Origin: Anaeromyces robustus
Lineage: Eukaryota; Neocallimastigomycota; Neocallimastigomycetes; Neocallimastigales; Neocallimastigaceae
Reading direction: 5' to 3'
DNA: 64,000 nucleotides
Assembly: GCA_002104895.1 (NCBI GenBank)
Contig: MCFG01000021.1
Location: 266,001 to 330,000 of the forward strand
A model generated the notes under the pieces. It was not told where the DNA came from and ran no database searches. It was given only the letters and a program-made list of their open reading frames with translations. Shown piece by piece: positions 1 to 20,485 of this stretch (within the stretch, counting starts at the first letter, position 1; each line of letters opens with the position of its first letter). A program made the translations under genes and the position numbers.

Positions 1-3229
<3,229 letters not shown>

Positions 3230-3660
3230 AAAAGATAATATAGATGATCAAAAAAAAAATAATAATAATAATAATATTAAATAGTTTAATTTAGAATTTA
3301 AAACAACTCTCATATATTATAAAATAATTTAATAAAAGTAAAAAAAAATTTTTTTTTTTTATTTATTTCATATAGTTATATATAACAAAACATTAGATAT
3401 ATATATATAAAGAATTATAAGTTTTATAAATAAAATAAATAAATTAATAAATAATTACCAAAATAATAAAATAATATCCATTTGTAAATAATCCTTATTT
3501 ATTTTTAAATAAATCAATTAAAAATATATTTAATTATAATAGTAATGATATATTATTAATTTATTATCTTTATATAAATTTTAAAAATTTTTTTTATAAT
3601 AGAAAGTGTATTTTTTGAATTTTTGAAAAAATTATATGTAATTTTTTAACATCCACAAAA

Positions 3661-3696
<36 letters not shown>

Positions 3697-3760
3697 AAAA
3701 TAATAAATAATAATAATATTAATAATAGTATTAAATAACCTTGAATAAAATTAAGAATAA

Positions 3761-3791
<31 letters not shown>

Positions 3792-4838
3792 AAGAAATTT
3801 AATTATCATAACAAATTTTTATTATATATATATAATTTAATTTTATTTTATTTTTATTTTATTTTTATTTTATTTTTTATTATTAATAATATGAAAAAAA
3901 AAAAATTTTTTTTTGTTATTTTTCTTTTTTCTTTAATTTTTTTATCCTTTTCTTTTCCTTTTTTTTTTATTATATTTTTATAATTTCCATACATACAAGA
4001 AATATATATATATATATATTTATATTTCTCTTTTCTTGTCTATATATATAAAAGAAAAAATAAAGAAAAAGAAAATGAATTAAAAAAAAAAAAAAATAAG
4101 AAAATTTAAAAAAAAAATAATGAAAATGTGTTTTTTTTTTTTTTTTTTTTCTTTTTCAAAAGAGAAAAGAAAAAAAAAAAAAAAAAAAGGAAAGATTAAG
4201 TGTATATCTACATAACGTAGTTCAATTCTATTAGGTTTTTTGTTTTTTTTGTTTTTTTTTTTTTTTTTGTTTAATGTTAATTTGTTTGTTTGTTTTTTAA
4301 ATAAAAGAAATTTTTGATCAATATTAATTTTTCTTATATTAATTTTGTTTATTTATTTTTATTATTATTAATTATTATGTTAAATTTTATTATTATTATT
4401 TTTAATATTATTATTTTATTTTGTTTTTTGTTTAAATAATTTTTTTTTTGTTTGTTTTATTTTATTTTTAATTTCATTTTATTATTATCTTATTATTAAA
4501 AAATGCTATTTTTTTATTTTTTATTTTTTATTTTATATTTTTTTTTATTTAAAAAAAAGAAAAAAAATCTTTTTTATTATTATTTTTGTTGTTATTTTTA
4601 ATTTAGTTAAATTATTACTATTTTATATTAAATTATTTTTAATTTATTTTATTTTGAGAATTATAAACTATTTTTTTTATTGTGAAAAAAAAAAAAAAAA
4701 AATTTTTTTATGTATTAAAAACATATTGAAATTAATTATATTTTTATACTTTTTTTTTTCTTTTTTAAGTTATTGTAGTATATATATATGTGTAAAAAAA
4801 AAAAAAAAAAACTTTTTTTTATATAAATTCTATTAGCC
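3230..4838. other. Convergent intergenic region
   Basis: The space between two genes pointing toward each other. It holds A and T homopolymers, TTTA/AAAT repeats and short (AT)n runs; both 3' UTRs and termination signals should lie here, but no single site stands out. No coding signal: the open frames present are low-complexity Lys, Phe and Ile. Confidence 0.6.
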
Positions 4839-5361
4839 TTAAAATACGATTTGATGATTTTGTGAGATAATAGCATAATTTGCTGTATTTCTTTTGATAA
4901 TATCTACAACTGGACCCAATAATCTTGTAAATGCCTTTTTACCTAAAGTAGCACACTTTATCTTTCCTTTAGCCTTAATAGTAGCAGCTCTTGGTTTATC
5001 GGTTAATAAAGCTAATTCTATTATAGAATAAATATATAAATATATAATAATATTTTATATTTATATAATAAAATAAATAAATTACAAAAAATAAAATAAT
5101 ATTAATTTTTATACGTTTAATGTGATTAATAATATAAAATATTATATATTATTTTTATATTATATTTAATATGTTTAATGTGATTAATAATATAAAATAT
5201 TATATATTATTTTTATATTATATTTAATATGTTTAATGTGATTAATAATATAAAATATTATATATTATTTTATTATTATTATATTTAATATGTTTAATAT
5301 GATTAATATATATAAAATATTATTTATATATATTATTTTATTTATTTTATTATTATTCTAT

Positions 5362-5412
<51 letters not shown>

Positions 5413-6151
5413 CTTACCACCAAAGTATTCTCCCTTATGTAAAGTAGAAATTTCACGAACAACACCTTCATCATCTTCTTGCCAAACAGAAGCTTCACCA
5501 GATTCTATGAGATAGAAATTCTCTCCAACATCACCTTGTTTAATAATAACTTCAGAATCATTATAGGTGACAGATTCTAAAGCATCAGCAATCTTATGAC
5601 GTTCGTAAGGTTCTAATGAAGTTAATAATGGAACTTCTTCTAAGAAGATTTCATACATTTTTCTCTTACGTGAAGTATTTTCCATAAGAATCTTACGGAA
5701 AGTAATACGATCTAATGCCCATAAAATACAATCAGAAGTAGCAACAATGGTAGCAGCTCTTGGAGCATTATACATTAAAGCTAATTCACCAAAACTAGCA
5801 CCTGGTCCATAATCACCAACCTTAATTGGTGGATTACCATTCTTAGAAATAAAGATATCAAGAGTACCAGTTTCAACAACATAGAAGAAATCACCAACAC
5901 CACCTTGTTTAATAACAATATCACCATTTACAGCACGTTTTTCACTCATAGCATTAACAACATCAGTGTATTGTTCTTCATCTAAATTCTTGAATAAGAA
6001 ATTATTAGAGATTGAAACTTGAATACGATTACGTTGTTCTTGAGTTTTTGGAATAATAACTTTAACATAATTTTTATCAGATGTTGGAGCCATTGATTCA
6101 GCACTAACAGATGTACGACGACCTTTTTTTTTATTTATTTATTTATTTATT

Positions 6152-6189
<38 letters not shown>

Positions 6190-7507
6190 TATCGATAATT
6201 TTTTAATTTTCATTATTCAATTATTCAATTATTAAATTATTCAATTATTTTTATATTAAATTGATATATTAATGTTTGAAATAATTTGAATTATATATTC
6301 AAAATTATTTATATTTCATTGTCAATTTATTAATATTAAAATTCAAGGAGTTTTCATTTATTCATTTATTTATTAGTATTTCATAATAGTTTTATTAATA
6401 ATAGTATATATCAATTATCAATTATTTATTATTGGTTATTCATTATTTTTATTATTTAGTGTTTTAATTTAATTCATAAAAAAATATTTTATGAAAATTA
6501 AAATAGTTTTTGATAAATTTATAAATAAATAAAGTAATATATATATATATATAAATATAAAGAGATTAAAAAAAAATTAATATTGATATTAATATATTCA
6601 TCTATTTTTTTCCAACTATTACTATCAAAAATTTAAAAAAAAAAAAAAAAAATATTAATAATTATATGATCTTTATATTAAAATTACCTCTGTTATAATT
6701 AACTGGTGGTGGTGGTGGTAAATCCATAGTTTCATCTTCAGATTCAGTTTCTAAATGATCATGATCATTGGTATCCTTATTATCAGTTGTATTTGTAAGA
6801 GAAGCAACTTCATCTTGTTCTTCTCCTTTTTCTTCTTCTTCTTCTTCTTCTTCAACATTTGAAGTGTGGTCTGACTTTTCGCTATTTGCAGCACTTTCTG
6901 ACATTGTTTCTCTATCTTCCATTTCTTCTGAATGAGCAGCATTTTCATTATTGTAAGATTCGGAATATGATTGTGCTTTTAATTATTATATAAAATTTAT
7001 TATATTTTTTAAAAAAAAAAAAAGGTATATATATATATATTTAATTTATATAGCCCATATTAAATATTACATAATTGTAATATTAAAAGATTAATATATA
7101 AAAAAATAATAACAATATATATATAAATCAATATATATGATAATAAATTTTTATTTTAAATTTTTAAAGTAAAAATATAAAAAAAGTAAAAATAAATATA
7201 ATATTAAAGATTCACTAATAGTTTAAAACTATTGCTTTTTTTTTTTTTTTTTTTTTTATTATTATTATTATTATATTATATTATATTATATTATATTATA
7301 TTATATTATATTATATTATTTTTATTATTTTTATTATTTTTTACCTAAAGAGATTAATTGAGCTCTTTGTTCCTTAAGTTTATAATGGAAATATGTAGCA
7401 CAAAATTGAACAACATCTTGTGGTTGATGTTCTAATAATTCCTTTTCCAATTCCTTTAAAATTTCTTCAGCATCTGCTGAGAGTTCTTTATTTTCTTTAT
7501 TATCCAT
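4839..7507 (-). CDS. cAMP-dependent protein kinase (PKA) regulatory subunit
   Basis: Four exons on the minus strand (7507-7345, 6975-6688, 6122-5418, 5017-4839) join in phase to 444 residues. Residues 1-55 form a dimerisation/docking helix pair (LKELEKELLEHQPQDVVQFC). An acidic, Ser-rich linker with a PPPPP patch follows to about 148. The inhibitor site GRRTSVSAES at about 151-160 has Ser at the substrate position, as in type II subunits, so it can be phosphorylated. Two cyclic-nucleotide-binding domains follow, each with a phosphate-binding cassette: FGELALMYNAPRAATI in domain A, and FGELALLTDKPRAATI assembled across the last intron in domain B. The end, FTRLLGPVVDIIKRN, is typical of the family. 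The role is to hold the catalytic subunit inactive until cAMP binds. The last exon is very short and would be missed by an ORF scan. The start is the first ATG ahead of the docking helix. All key arginines and glutamates are present. Confidence 0.93.
5115..5345. repeat. 58-bp tandem repeat inside the last intron of the PKA regulatory gene
   Basis: The unit beginning GTTTAATGTGATTAATAATA starts at 5115, 5173, 5231 and, more diverged, 5292. Spacing is 58, 58 and 61 bases. The copies lie wholly within the intron between the two cAMP-binding halves. Confidence 0.85.
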
Positions 7508-10500
7508 ACTTAAAAATTATTTATTTAAGAAAAATATACTATAAATCAAAAAAAGAAAAAATAATTGGCCTTATTTATGATTTTATTATATATTATTATC
7601 ACCAAGTGAATTTAATAAATTTTCACATTAATAAATATTGATAATATTATATATTGTTTATATTTGAATTAATATATTTGAAAATAAAATAATATAATAT
7701 AAAAAAAAAATAAAATAAAATAAAATTAATTAGTATTTTTATATATAAAAATAATTTAATTTTGATAATAAATAGTTATTTTAAAAAAAGAAGCTAAGAA
7801 TATTAAATTTATTTAATTATATATATAAATATATAATTCTTTCATTATAATTTTATCTTTATATTTGTTTTTTATTTTTTATTTTTTTATTTTCTTATTT
7901 TTGTTTTTATTTTTTTTTAATTATTTTTTATTTCTTTTTTCTTGATTTCTATTAATTTTATTTTTATGTTTATTTTTTTTTGTTTCTCATTTCCTTTTCT
8001 TTTCCTTCATATATATTTTCGAAGAATTTAATACTCTTGATTTCCTTATGATTTATCTTACATCTTTCATAAAAAAAAATATTGTTTTTTGTTTCACATT
8101 TATTACTTCTTTTTTTTAAAAAAAAAAATAAATTTAAATGAATATATTATTCATAATAAATATATCATGTTTTATAAATAATAGTGTTTTAAATATATAA
8201 CATATTGAATATTATAAGATATTTTATTTATATCAGCTTTTATTTATATATTGATTAATGATTTGCTATTATTAAAATATTTATGACTATTTTTTTTTTT
8301 TATTTTAAATAAGATTTAAAATTTTTTTTAAAAAAAAGACTTTTTAATAATTATTTATATTATTATTAAATTTTAAATTATTTTTTGAATAACTTTGTAC
8401 TGTAATATGAAATTTAATATTGAATCACTATTATTATTATTATTATTATTAATATTGTTATTATTATTATTATTTTTATTATTATTATTATATATTATTA
8501 TGATTGGTTTTTTTATTGTTATTTATTTATTAGTTTTACTTATTATTTACATAAAAATAAGAAAATTATCTATTATTCTTTATTGAATATTCTTTTTATT
8601 TCTATCTTTTAGTTAAAGATTATATTTTATTTTATTTTATTTTATTTTATATTATTTATTAAATTTAATTAAATCAGGTTTAGGAAGATTTCTTAATCCG
8701 TATTTTGAATATACAAAATAAAAAAAATAAACATATAATATATAAAAGTTTATTAAATATTATTTATATACTATTTATATTTGATTAAAAAATATATATT
8801 ACTTTATTAGTTTTACTTTTTTATCTTAAAAAATATTTCTCTTTAATTTTAATCTTTAGGAAAGAAGAAAAAAGTAAAAAAAAATTATATTATTATAATT
8901 ATTATTATAATAATAATAATTATAATTAAAATATATAAAAATAATAATAATAAATAATAATAAATAATACTATATATTATATAAAAAAATATATATATAT
9001 AATTTTTTTTTTTTTTAATTTATTAAATATTTAACTTTTATTTTATAAACATATATAGCAATATTATAATAATATATATTAATAATATTAAGAAATAAAT
9101 AAAAATAATATTAAATAAAATAATTTAACAAATTATTTATATATATCAACATTATTTAATATTTTTCAATACCTTTTTTTTTTATTAAATAATTTTTATA
9201 TATATATTAATTATAATAAATATATAAATATATAAATAAATAAATAAATAAATATAATATATATAAATAATATAATATTAGTTCAATAAATAAATAAATA
9301 AAATAAATAAATAAATATATATAAAATAAATAAATATATTTTATTTTAAATTATATACATTTAATAAATATATAAAATACAATTAATATAATCACATATT
9401 ATCACATATTAATAATAGTTATATATAAAATCTTCTAATCTTTCTTTTTTTTTTTTTTATTTTTCATTCTTTTAGATATTTTTTTTTATTTGTATTATTA
9501 TTAATTTCAATAATCAATTTAAAATACCACAAAAAAAAAGAAAAATAAGGAACAAATAAGTATGCATTATTGAAATGAAATAATACAAAGTTAACAAAAA
9601 TATATTTTATATATCAATAAATAATGAAAAATTATTATTTAAAAATATATATTCAATATTTAGAATAATTAAAAGTACAATTTCTTTAATATTATTTGTA
9701 ATATACTAAATATACAAGTATATACTATAAAAAAAAAAAAAACGAGATAACATTATTAACATCTTTAAATAATAAAAAATATTATTTGATAAGTTATTAT
9801 ACTAATATTGATAATATATTTATAACTAAATCTTAATTATTATTTTTTTCTAGGTATAATAAAAATATTATACAAATATGTCTAATGCCTAAGCTTAATG
9901 ACAATATTTTACAATCTTATTAAATAATAAATAGAGTTTTTTTTTTTTTTTAAATATTTATATATTTATTATAATTATTTTTTTAATATGATAATGATTA
10001 TAATGATTTTTACTTTTTATATTTAATAAATAGAATTTATTAAAAGAATAAGTCATAAACGTTTATCTTTTTACAAATCATATGTTAATATAAAAAAAAA
10101 AAAACTTTCTATTTATAATATTTTCTATTTATAAAAAAGAACTTTTTTTTTCTTTTTTTTATTTTATTATTAGTAAAAAAAATATTTTTATCTATAATAA
10201 TAAGAAAATTTTTTATTTTAAAAACAAAAAAAAATTATAGATAAAATTATATATTTTTAGAATTAAAATAAATATAATTTATAAACATTATTGAGATAAT
10301 ATTATTTAAAAGAAATTAAAAAAAAAAAAAAAAAAAGTTAAAAATTTTATATAAAATTATAATAAGATAGTTGTAATTAATAAGAATAAAATTTTAAAAA
10401 AGATTGAGTTTATATACTTTAATATTTTTAAAAAGAAAGAAAAAAAATAAAGGTAAATAAAAATTATATTATAAACATACATAATTTTATTATTTATAAA

Positions 10501-12054
10501 AAATATAATGATAATACAAACAATTTTATTTTAATTTTTTTTATTTTTTTTCTATATTCTCTTTCTTTTATATCATATATCATGATAATAATTAATTTAT
10601 ATAAATACCTTTTTTATAGGTATTTAAAAAAACTAATAATTGTTTTGTTTTTGTTATTGTTAATGTTTATTTTTTTTTTTATTTTATTTTTATTTTATTT
10701 TTTATTTTATTTTTCTAATCATTGATGATTAATAATTAATTATTCCTTTTTTGGATAAATTTTTAATTTATAAATTTTTGTTTTAATAATAAGCAATATA
10801 GAATTTTTTTATATTTCATATTAAAATATTTTATTATAATTAAATAATATATTATTATTATATAATAACAATTAAGTTAGTTTGAAATTAATTAATAATT
10901 AATAATTTGATATTAATTATTAGATACAAAAAACAATTTTGTGTAATTGTTGGACTATATTTTTTATAATAAATTAATAAAAATATAACAATAAAAAAAT
11001 ATATGTTTAATAAAAAAAAATATATTATATTTATTTAATCTATTAATATAAAATTTATTTATTTATTTATTTATTTATTATTAATTTATTTATTTACTAA
11101 TTATTTAATCATTTAATTATATCCATCTATAAAAATATATTTTATGTGTATGATACATAAATTTAATATAAAATGTGTCATCTAATTCAGTCACAGAACA
11201 AAACAAATATTTTTTTTGTTTTTTTTAAATGTTATTTTTTTGCTATCTTTATAAAATGATATAATAAGAAATGAATATTTAAAGATAGTAAAATAAAAAA
11301 ATTACTTCAAATTTTAATTTATTATTATATTAATTATTAAATTATTTTTTTTAAAATGAAAAAAAAAAAAAAATAATTTAATATTCATAAGAATAATATA
11401 ATTGTAACAAAAAAAAAAACAAGAAAAAAAAAAAAAAACAAAAAAGAAAATAAAGAAAAAAATTTATTTAAAAAATTTTATAATTATTAATATTAAATGG
11501 CGCAGCAATTTTTATATTATTTATTTATGAAAAAATTATTTTTTTTATTAAATATTTATTTATTTAATATTATTTTTTAAGATGTTTGTTTTATTTTGCT
11601 TAATATGTATATTGTTAATTAATTGTTATTTAAAATAAATAATTTGAAAAAAATTTTTTTTTTTTTTTTACTTTATTCTTTTGCTATAGATAAATAAATT
11701 TATACTTTATGTTTTTTTTTTTTTTTTTTTTTTTTTTCTTTTCTTTTTTCTTAATATAATTATTCTATAAAAATATTATTTTTTAAAAACTCTCTTTATA
11801 TATAATATATTAAAAATTATATTTATATATATTTTTATTATATAAATATATTATTTTTTTTTAATATTATTACAATATTATTATAATAATATTCTAAATA
11901 TTTTTTTTATGATCATTATTATACAAATTAAAAAATTTTTATTTTTATTTTATGTTTCTTGTTTATTATCATTATGATTTATTACTTAATTATTACTTAC
12001 TATGATTATTATAGTAAGTAATAATTAAACTTAATAAGCAAGATATATATATTT
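7508..12054. other. Long gene-free A+T-rich intergenic region
   Basis: About 4.5 kb between the start of the PKA gene and the end of the aminotransferase gene. It contains homopolymer tracts, a (TTATA)n array near 7266-7318, (ATT)n near 8431-8490 and AAAT/TTTA arrays near 9235-9320 and 11055-11100. No frame shows non-repetitive protein-like sequence, and no tRNA-like box A/box B pair is visible. The PKA promoter should lie just above 7507. Confidence 0.6.
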
Positions 12055-15006
<2,952 letters not shown>

Positions 15007-15212
15007 TATTACTTTTTTTTTTATCTATTATTATTAATATTAATATTATTTAAAAATTTTTTAAATTTTTTAAATTTCAAAATTCAAAATTTAAAATTCA
15101 AAATTCGAATTTCTTAAAATTTGAATTTCTATTTCTATAAAAAAATATGAACAAAAAAAAAAATTAAAAAAAATTTTTTTTTTAATTTTTTTTTTTTTAT
15201 TTTATTATTTCG

Positions 15213-15255
<43 letters not shown>

Positions 15256-16094
15256 AAAAATGATTTACACTAAATAAATTAAATATTATGATATGATATG
15301 ATATGATGATTTAATTTTTAATCAGTAAAATGATACAATAAAGAAAAAAAAGAATTTTTTTTTTTTTTTTTCGTTTTTCGTTTTTTAATATATCACGTGA
15401 ATAATGTAATAATAATAAAAAAAAAAATTTAAATAATTTGATAAATATGATATTGATATAATATAAAGTAAGAAGAAAATGTTTTATCATATTATTCTTA
15501 ATCAATGAATAAAATATCAACTTTTTTATTTTAGACTTATTTATTTTATTAAAATTAGTTTAAAAATTACATATAACATTATATTTATTATAATTAGTTT
15601 AAAATTGCGTTAATGGATCATTAAGTTAAAAAAAAAAAAAAAATTAAAACAATTTTTTTTAAAAAGGATAGTAGAAGGTATTAAACTTTTAAACTCGCCC
15701 ATTCAACAAATAACACTCTATTTAGTATAAATATATATATATATATATATAAATATTAATTTATTTGTCTTTTATTTCAACTTATTCTTTATTATTATTA
15801 TTATTATTATTAATGCTTAGTTATATAAAAAATTTTATAAGATATGATTTAATAATAAAAAAAATAATTTCAATATTTATATATAATTTCAATATTTATA
15901 TATAAAAAAAATTTTAATATTTATAAATAAAAAAGAAAAAAAATTTTTTTTTCTCTTTTTTTTTTTTTTGTTTTGATTAATAATAAGGATTATTATTATT
16001 ATTATTATTATTTTTAAGAATTTTCACGATATTTTGTTTTATATTCTAGAACAAAATATTACATTAAATGAAACTAATAAATTACAAATATTTA

Positions 16095-16132
<38 letters not shown>

Positions 16133-16248
16133 TTTTTTACTTTTTAACTCTTTTTAGAAAAAATAAAAAAAAATTTTTTTTATATTTTAATAGAATAAAT
16201 AATAAATAATATATTATCTTTTAAAATATATATATTAATTTATTTATC
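15007..16248. other. Intergenic region with long poly(T) tract upstream of the aminotransferase
   Basis: It holds the likely promoter side of the aminotransferase gene, including a run of about 30 T near 15222-15251, repeated AAATTC-like words near 15060-15130, (ATGAT)n near 15289-15308 and ATT arrays. No coding signal is seen. Confidence 0.55.
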
Positions 16249-17796
16249 CTAAAAAATAATAATGATGAGTAAAAGAGTAATTAAACCTAAACTTTTTGAT
16301 AATTTTAAACTTTGACCATCTGATGTTCTCATTGAAGAATAATCTTCATTATTAAGTCTTGTTACAAATTCAAGAATATCTCCATGGTTATAATAATCAA
16401 CTGCAATGAAATTAATTCTATTTGGACAATATTGTGTTTGAGCATTAATACCACTAATTGAATTTGTTTTATCAATAATTGTAGTATCTGGAAGATAACC
16501 AGAATTTAAAACTTGAACATGCTTCATGTGATATCTATAATATAAAATAAAAAATTTAATAAAAGAAAAAATAAATAAATAAATAAATAAATAAAGATAA
16601 ATATCATTTATTATAATAATTAATAAAATAATGAATAAAAATAATTTATAATGTAGAAATAGATAATATATATAAATATATAAATATATATAATTCTATT
16701 ATAATATAATTATAAAATAATAAGATAATGAATAAAAAAAAAACTTACAATAAGAATAAACTACCATATCCACCCATAACATTACAATTCCAATCTTCAT
16801 TTTGTAATGAAACATAATTAGTATATTGAACATAACGGTCCCAAGATAAATACCATGGATATGATGGATCATCAGCCATTTGATCACCAAATATTACAAC
16901 ATTTTTTTGATTACTAATCATTTCACCTAAAGTTGGCCATGAACCATCATATGTTGGTATATAAGCATAATTAACTAAACCAGAATTGGTAAAAACTTCA
17001 TTAAGCATACTAACTGGTACATTATTATTTTCAATAAATATAGTTATAACTTCATATGGATTTTGTTGTATAAAATTAGTTATAACAGAAAGAATATCTA
17101 CTGCAGGTCCAGCATCTAAATAAACTGAATTATCACATTTATTATGACAAAAATGAACACCACCATCTTGTTCATTAATATGTGTATCAAGCATAAGACC
17201 ACGGATACCATCAGCAAGCTGTTGGTCAACACCTTTTTCTTGATTTGCTGAATATGATTTTCCTTTATGTTTATAATTATTTATTATTGTAGTTTGAAAT
17301 ATTTATAGGTTTACAAAAAAATTTTTTTTTTTTTTTTGAATAAAAAACAAAAAGAAAACATAATAATAATAATAATAATGTATATGTTATATATATTAAT
17401 AATAGAAATATTAAATAAATATACAAATATTTTGTTAGTTTCATTTTTCTTCTTATTTTTTTTTTTTATTTTTACTTATATATATATTTAAAAAAAAATT
17501 ACACATTTAAAAATTCATTTAAAATAATAAAACCTTTATATATTAATATATATAAAGATATTCTATTTTTATTTATGATTTTAAATGATATGTTTTCTCT
17601 CTATATTAATTTACATAAATTTTATATTGATATATTTACCAATAGCAAAGGAATTATGAGATGTAGCATAAGTTAATTCATCATATCCTCTATTACAATA
17701 ACTTTCATAACCATTACAATATATTTGGGCTTTAGTGAATAAAATGAAAAATGATGATATAAGGGTATAAAATAATATATTTTTATTGACAATCAT
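16249..17796 (-). CDS. Secreted PI-PLC X-domain-like phosphodiesterase, probable GPI anchor
   Basis: Three exons (17796-17640, 17262-16749, 16534-16249) join in phase to 318 residues. Residues 1-23 are a signal peptide (hydrophobic run FYTLISSFFILFT ending KAQ). The mature start is Cys-rich. The TIM-barrel phosphodiesterase motifs are ATSHNSFAIG with H47, RGLMLDTH at about 73-80, and FCHNKC with H92. These correspond to the two catalytic histidines of PI-PLC-like enzymes. TLGEMISNQKNVVIFGDQ matches the later core strand. The C terminus is a short hydrophobic stretch after a Ser-rich spacer, as expected for a GPI signal. No calcium-binding or SH2/PH regions are present, so it resembles the small bacterial-like and fungal secreted forms, not signalling PLC. 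Substrate could be phosphoinositide, GPI anchor or another phosphodiester; the sequence does not decide this. Confidence 0.85.
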
Positions 17797-20049
17797 CGTC
17801 TTTTTTTTATTATTTTTATTTTATTCTATTTTTGAAATATTTTTGGTATTATTAAGTTTTTTTTTTTTATATATATAACTAAGAACTTTTATTAATAAAA
17901 AAAAATATTTTTTCTTTTTTTTTTTTGGATTTATTTACTTGTTTGTAAAAAAAAAAATTATTTATTTTATTTTATAAGGATATTTATTTATTTATTTTAT
18001 TGATATACAATTAAATATGTTACAGATTGTAATTATATTTTTAAATAAATCAATATTTATTGTCACTTTTGTTATTAATTTTTATTTTTTTTAATATTTT
18101 ACCGATATATATGAATAATGATATATATATGAATGTTATTTAATATTTATAATTTATATAAGTTTAATAAATAAATACTAATTTTAGTTATTTATAATTT
18201 TTGACTATTTGAAAAACTTTATATTTAAAAAGTTTTCGTCATTGGATAGTTTTGTCTAAATATAATTTCGTAATATATTTAGTTATTTTATTTTTTTTTA
18301 TTTTTGCTTTATTTTTTTTTTTTTCCTTCTTTTATTTTATAAAAAAAAGTGAAACAAATTTACTACTATAATATAACAATAAATAAACGTTTGAAGTATT
18401 TTTTGAAAGGAAAAAAAAAAATAATTAAAAAAAAAGGAAAAATATAAATACTTTTATAATTCTATGACAATTTAAACATAAAAAGAATTAGAAATAAAAA
18501 TATTTCACAAAAAAAACTTAAAAAAATAAAATGTAAAAAAGAAAAAAAAAACGTTTTTAATAAACTTTTTCATAATATATTAAAATAATATATATTTAAA
18601 TATATTAAATATATTTATTATTTATATATTATAAATACAACAATAATATAAAAATTGTTTAAAATAATAAATATAAATAAATAAATAAATAAATAAATAA
18701 ATTAATCATGTAGAAAAATCATCATATTATTTATTTATTAAGTAATAATTTTATTATTAATAAATAACAATATAAAGTTTTTTTTTAAATATACATTTAA
18801 ATGAATAATCGATAATATATATAAATGAATAAATAAATAAAATTTAAATAAATAAGTAAAAAGTAAAATATAAATTTATTCAAAAATAAATAAACAAACA
18901 AATATATAAATAAATCAAAAAAATATAAATATTTATAATATTACATAAAGCTTGTTTTTTTTTTTCTATTCATTTTTATTTGTTAAATTTATTTATAATA
19001 GTATTTGAATATATATTCAAATATATTTATAATATATTGAAATAAATTAATTGTATATAACTTCTTAGCGGCTAATAAAAATTTTAATATAATTAATGCC
19101 ACATTTATTATTGTAATATAAATACACAATATATTATAGTATATTTCTGATATATATAATATATATTATAATTTTAATATTTAATAAAATTAATTATTCA
19201 ATATTAGAAATTACCATTAATAAATAAATAAATAAATAAATAAATAATAAATTAATAAATAAATAAATAAATAAATAAACAAATAAATAAGTAAATGAAT
19301 GAATAAGTAAATAATTTTTTTATATGTGAAAATAAAAAAGAAATAATTTATTATAAAAATAAGTTTAAATTGGTTAAAAAATAAAAAAGAATTTTAAATA
19401 AAAATAATTAAATTATTAATTATATAAACTTTAATTATTATGATTGTTAATAATCTATAAAGACTGGAAAAAAAAGCTTTTTTTTTACTTTTTTTTTTTT
19501 TTTAAAAGAAAAATAGAATCATAAAAATGTTAAAATAATAATTAATATAATATATACATTATTAATATATATGATATATAAGATGATAATAAAATAATAA
19601 TAATTAATTATTATTACTTTATAATTAATTATTATCACTTTATTATTGATAATTATTCTTATTCTTATTATTATTTCATTCTTGTTATTATTTCTTTTTT
19701 AACTTTATATTTTTATTATTATTTTAAGATTTGTACATAATATTTTAATTATTCTTTTTTTTATTATATCTTTATTTTCATATGATTTAATATTAGTAAA
19801 AGAAATTACTTATTCCAAATTAAATTTAAAAAAAAAAACTTCATAATAAAATTTAAATCTTAAAACAAATAATATTACTATTTTATTTAATAATAAGCAC
19901 TCATTTTAATTATTATGTCATAACATGAAAATTTTAAATATTCATATAATGACACACTGAAAAATAATAGAATAATTAATGGAAATAATAAAGAAAATTT
20001 TATTATTGATTTAATATTAATTAACTTTTATTCTTAATTTATTATAAAG

Positions 20050-20112
<63 letters not shown>

Positions 20113-20485
20113 TTATAATTTATTTCTTTTTTTCTCATCAATATATATAATATATATATTGATAAATTTATAGAAATAAAATATTATAAAATATAATATG
20201 ATATATAATTAAATACTATATCTCTATATTTTTTATAGAAATATATAATTTAAAATAATTTTTACATTTATATTTATACATTTATTATTTGATTATTATA
20301 TTTAATATAAAGAAAAAGTATTGTAAATATTTGGTGTATAAAAATATTGCATTATTTGATAAGTTTTATTTTATTTTATTTTTTTAATTTACTTTATGAA
20401 TATAATATTTATTTTATTTTTTTTTTATTTACTTTATAAATATTATATTTAATTTTTTTTTTATTATAATATAATATGTTTAAAA
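17797..20485. other. Gene-free intergenic region
   Basis: About 2.7 kb of A/T homopolymers, AAAT arrays (near 18671-18700, 19215-19300) and an (ATT)n block near 20052-20112. Nothing coding. The word GCCACATTTAT near 19099 also occurs near the inverted-repeat element at 32310-32867 and may be a shared repeat fragment. Confidence 0.55.

Noticed and set aside
8395-8586. Short frame of Leu-rich hydrophobic sequence
   Set aside because: Created by an (ATT/TTA)n microsatellite; no conserved motif, start context or flanking exon.
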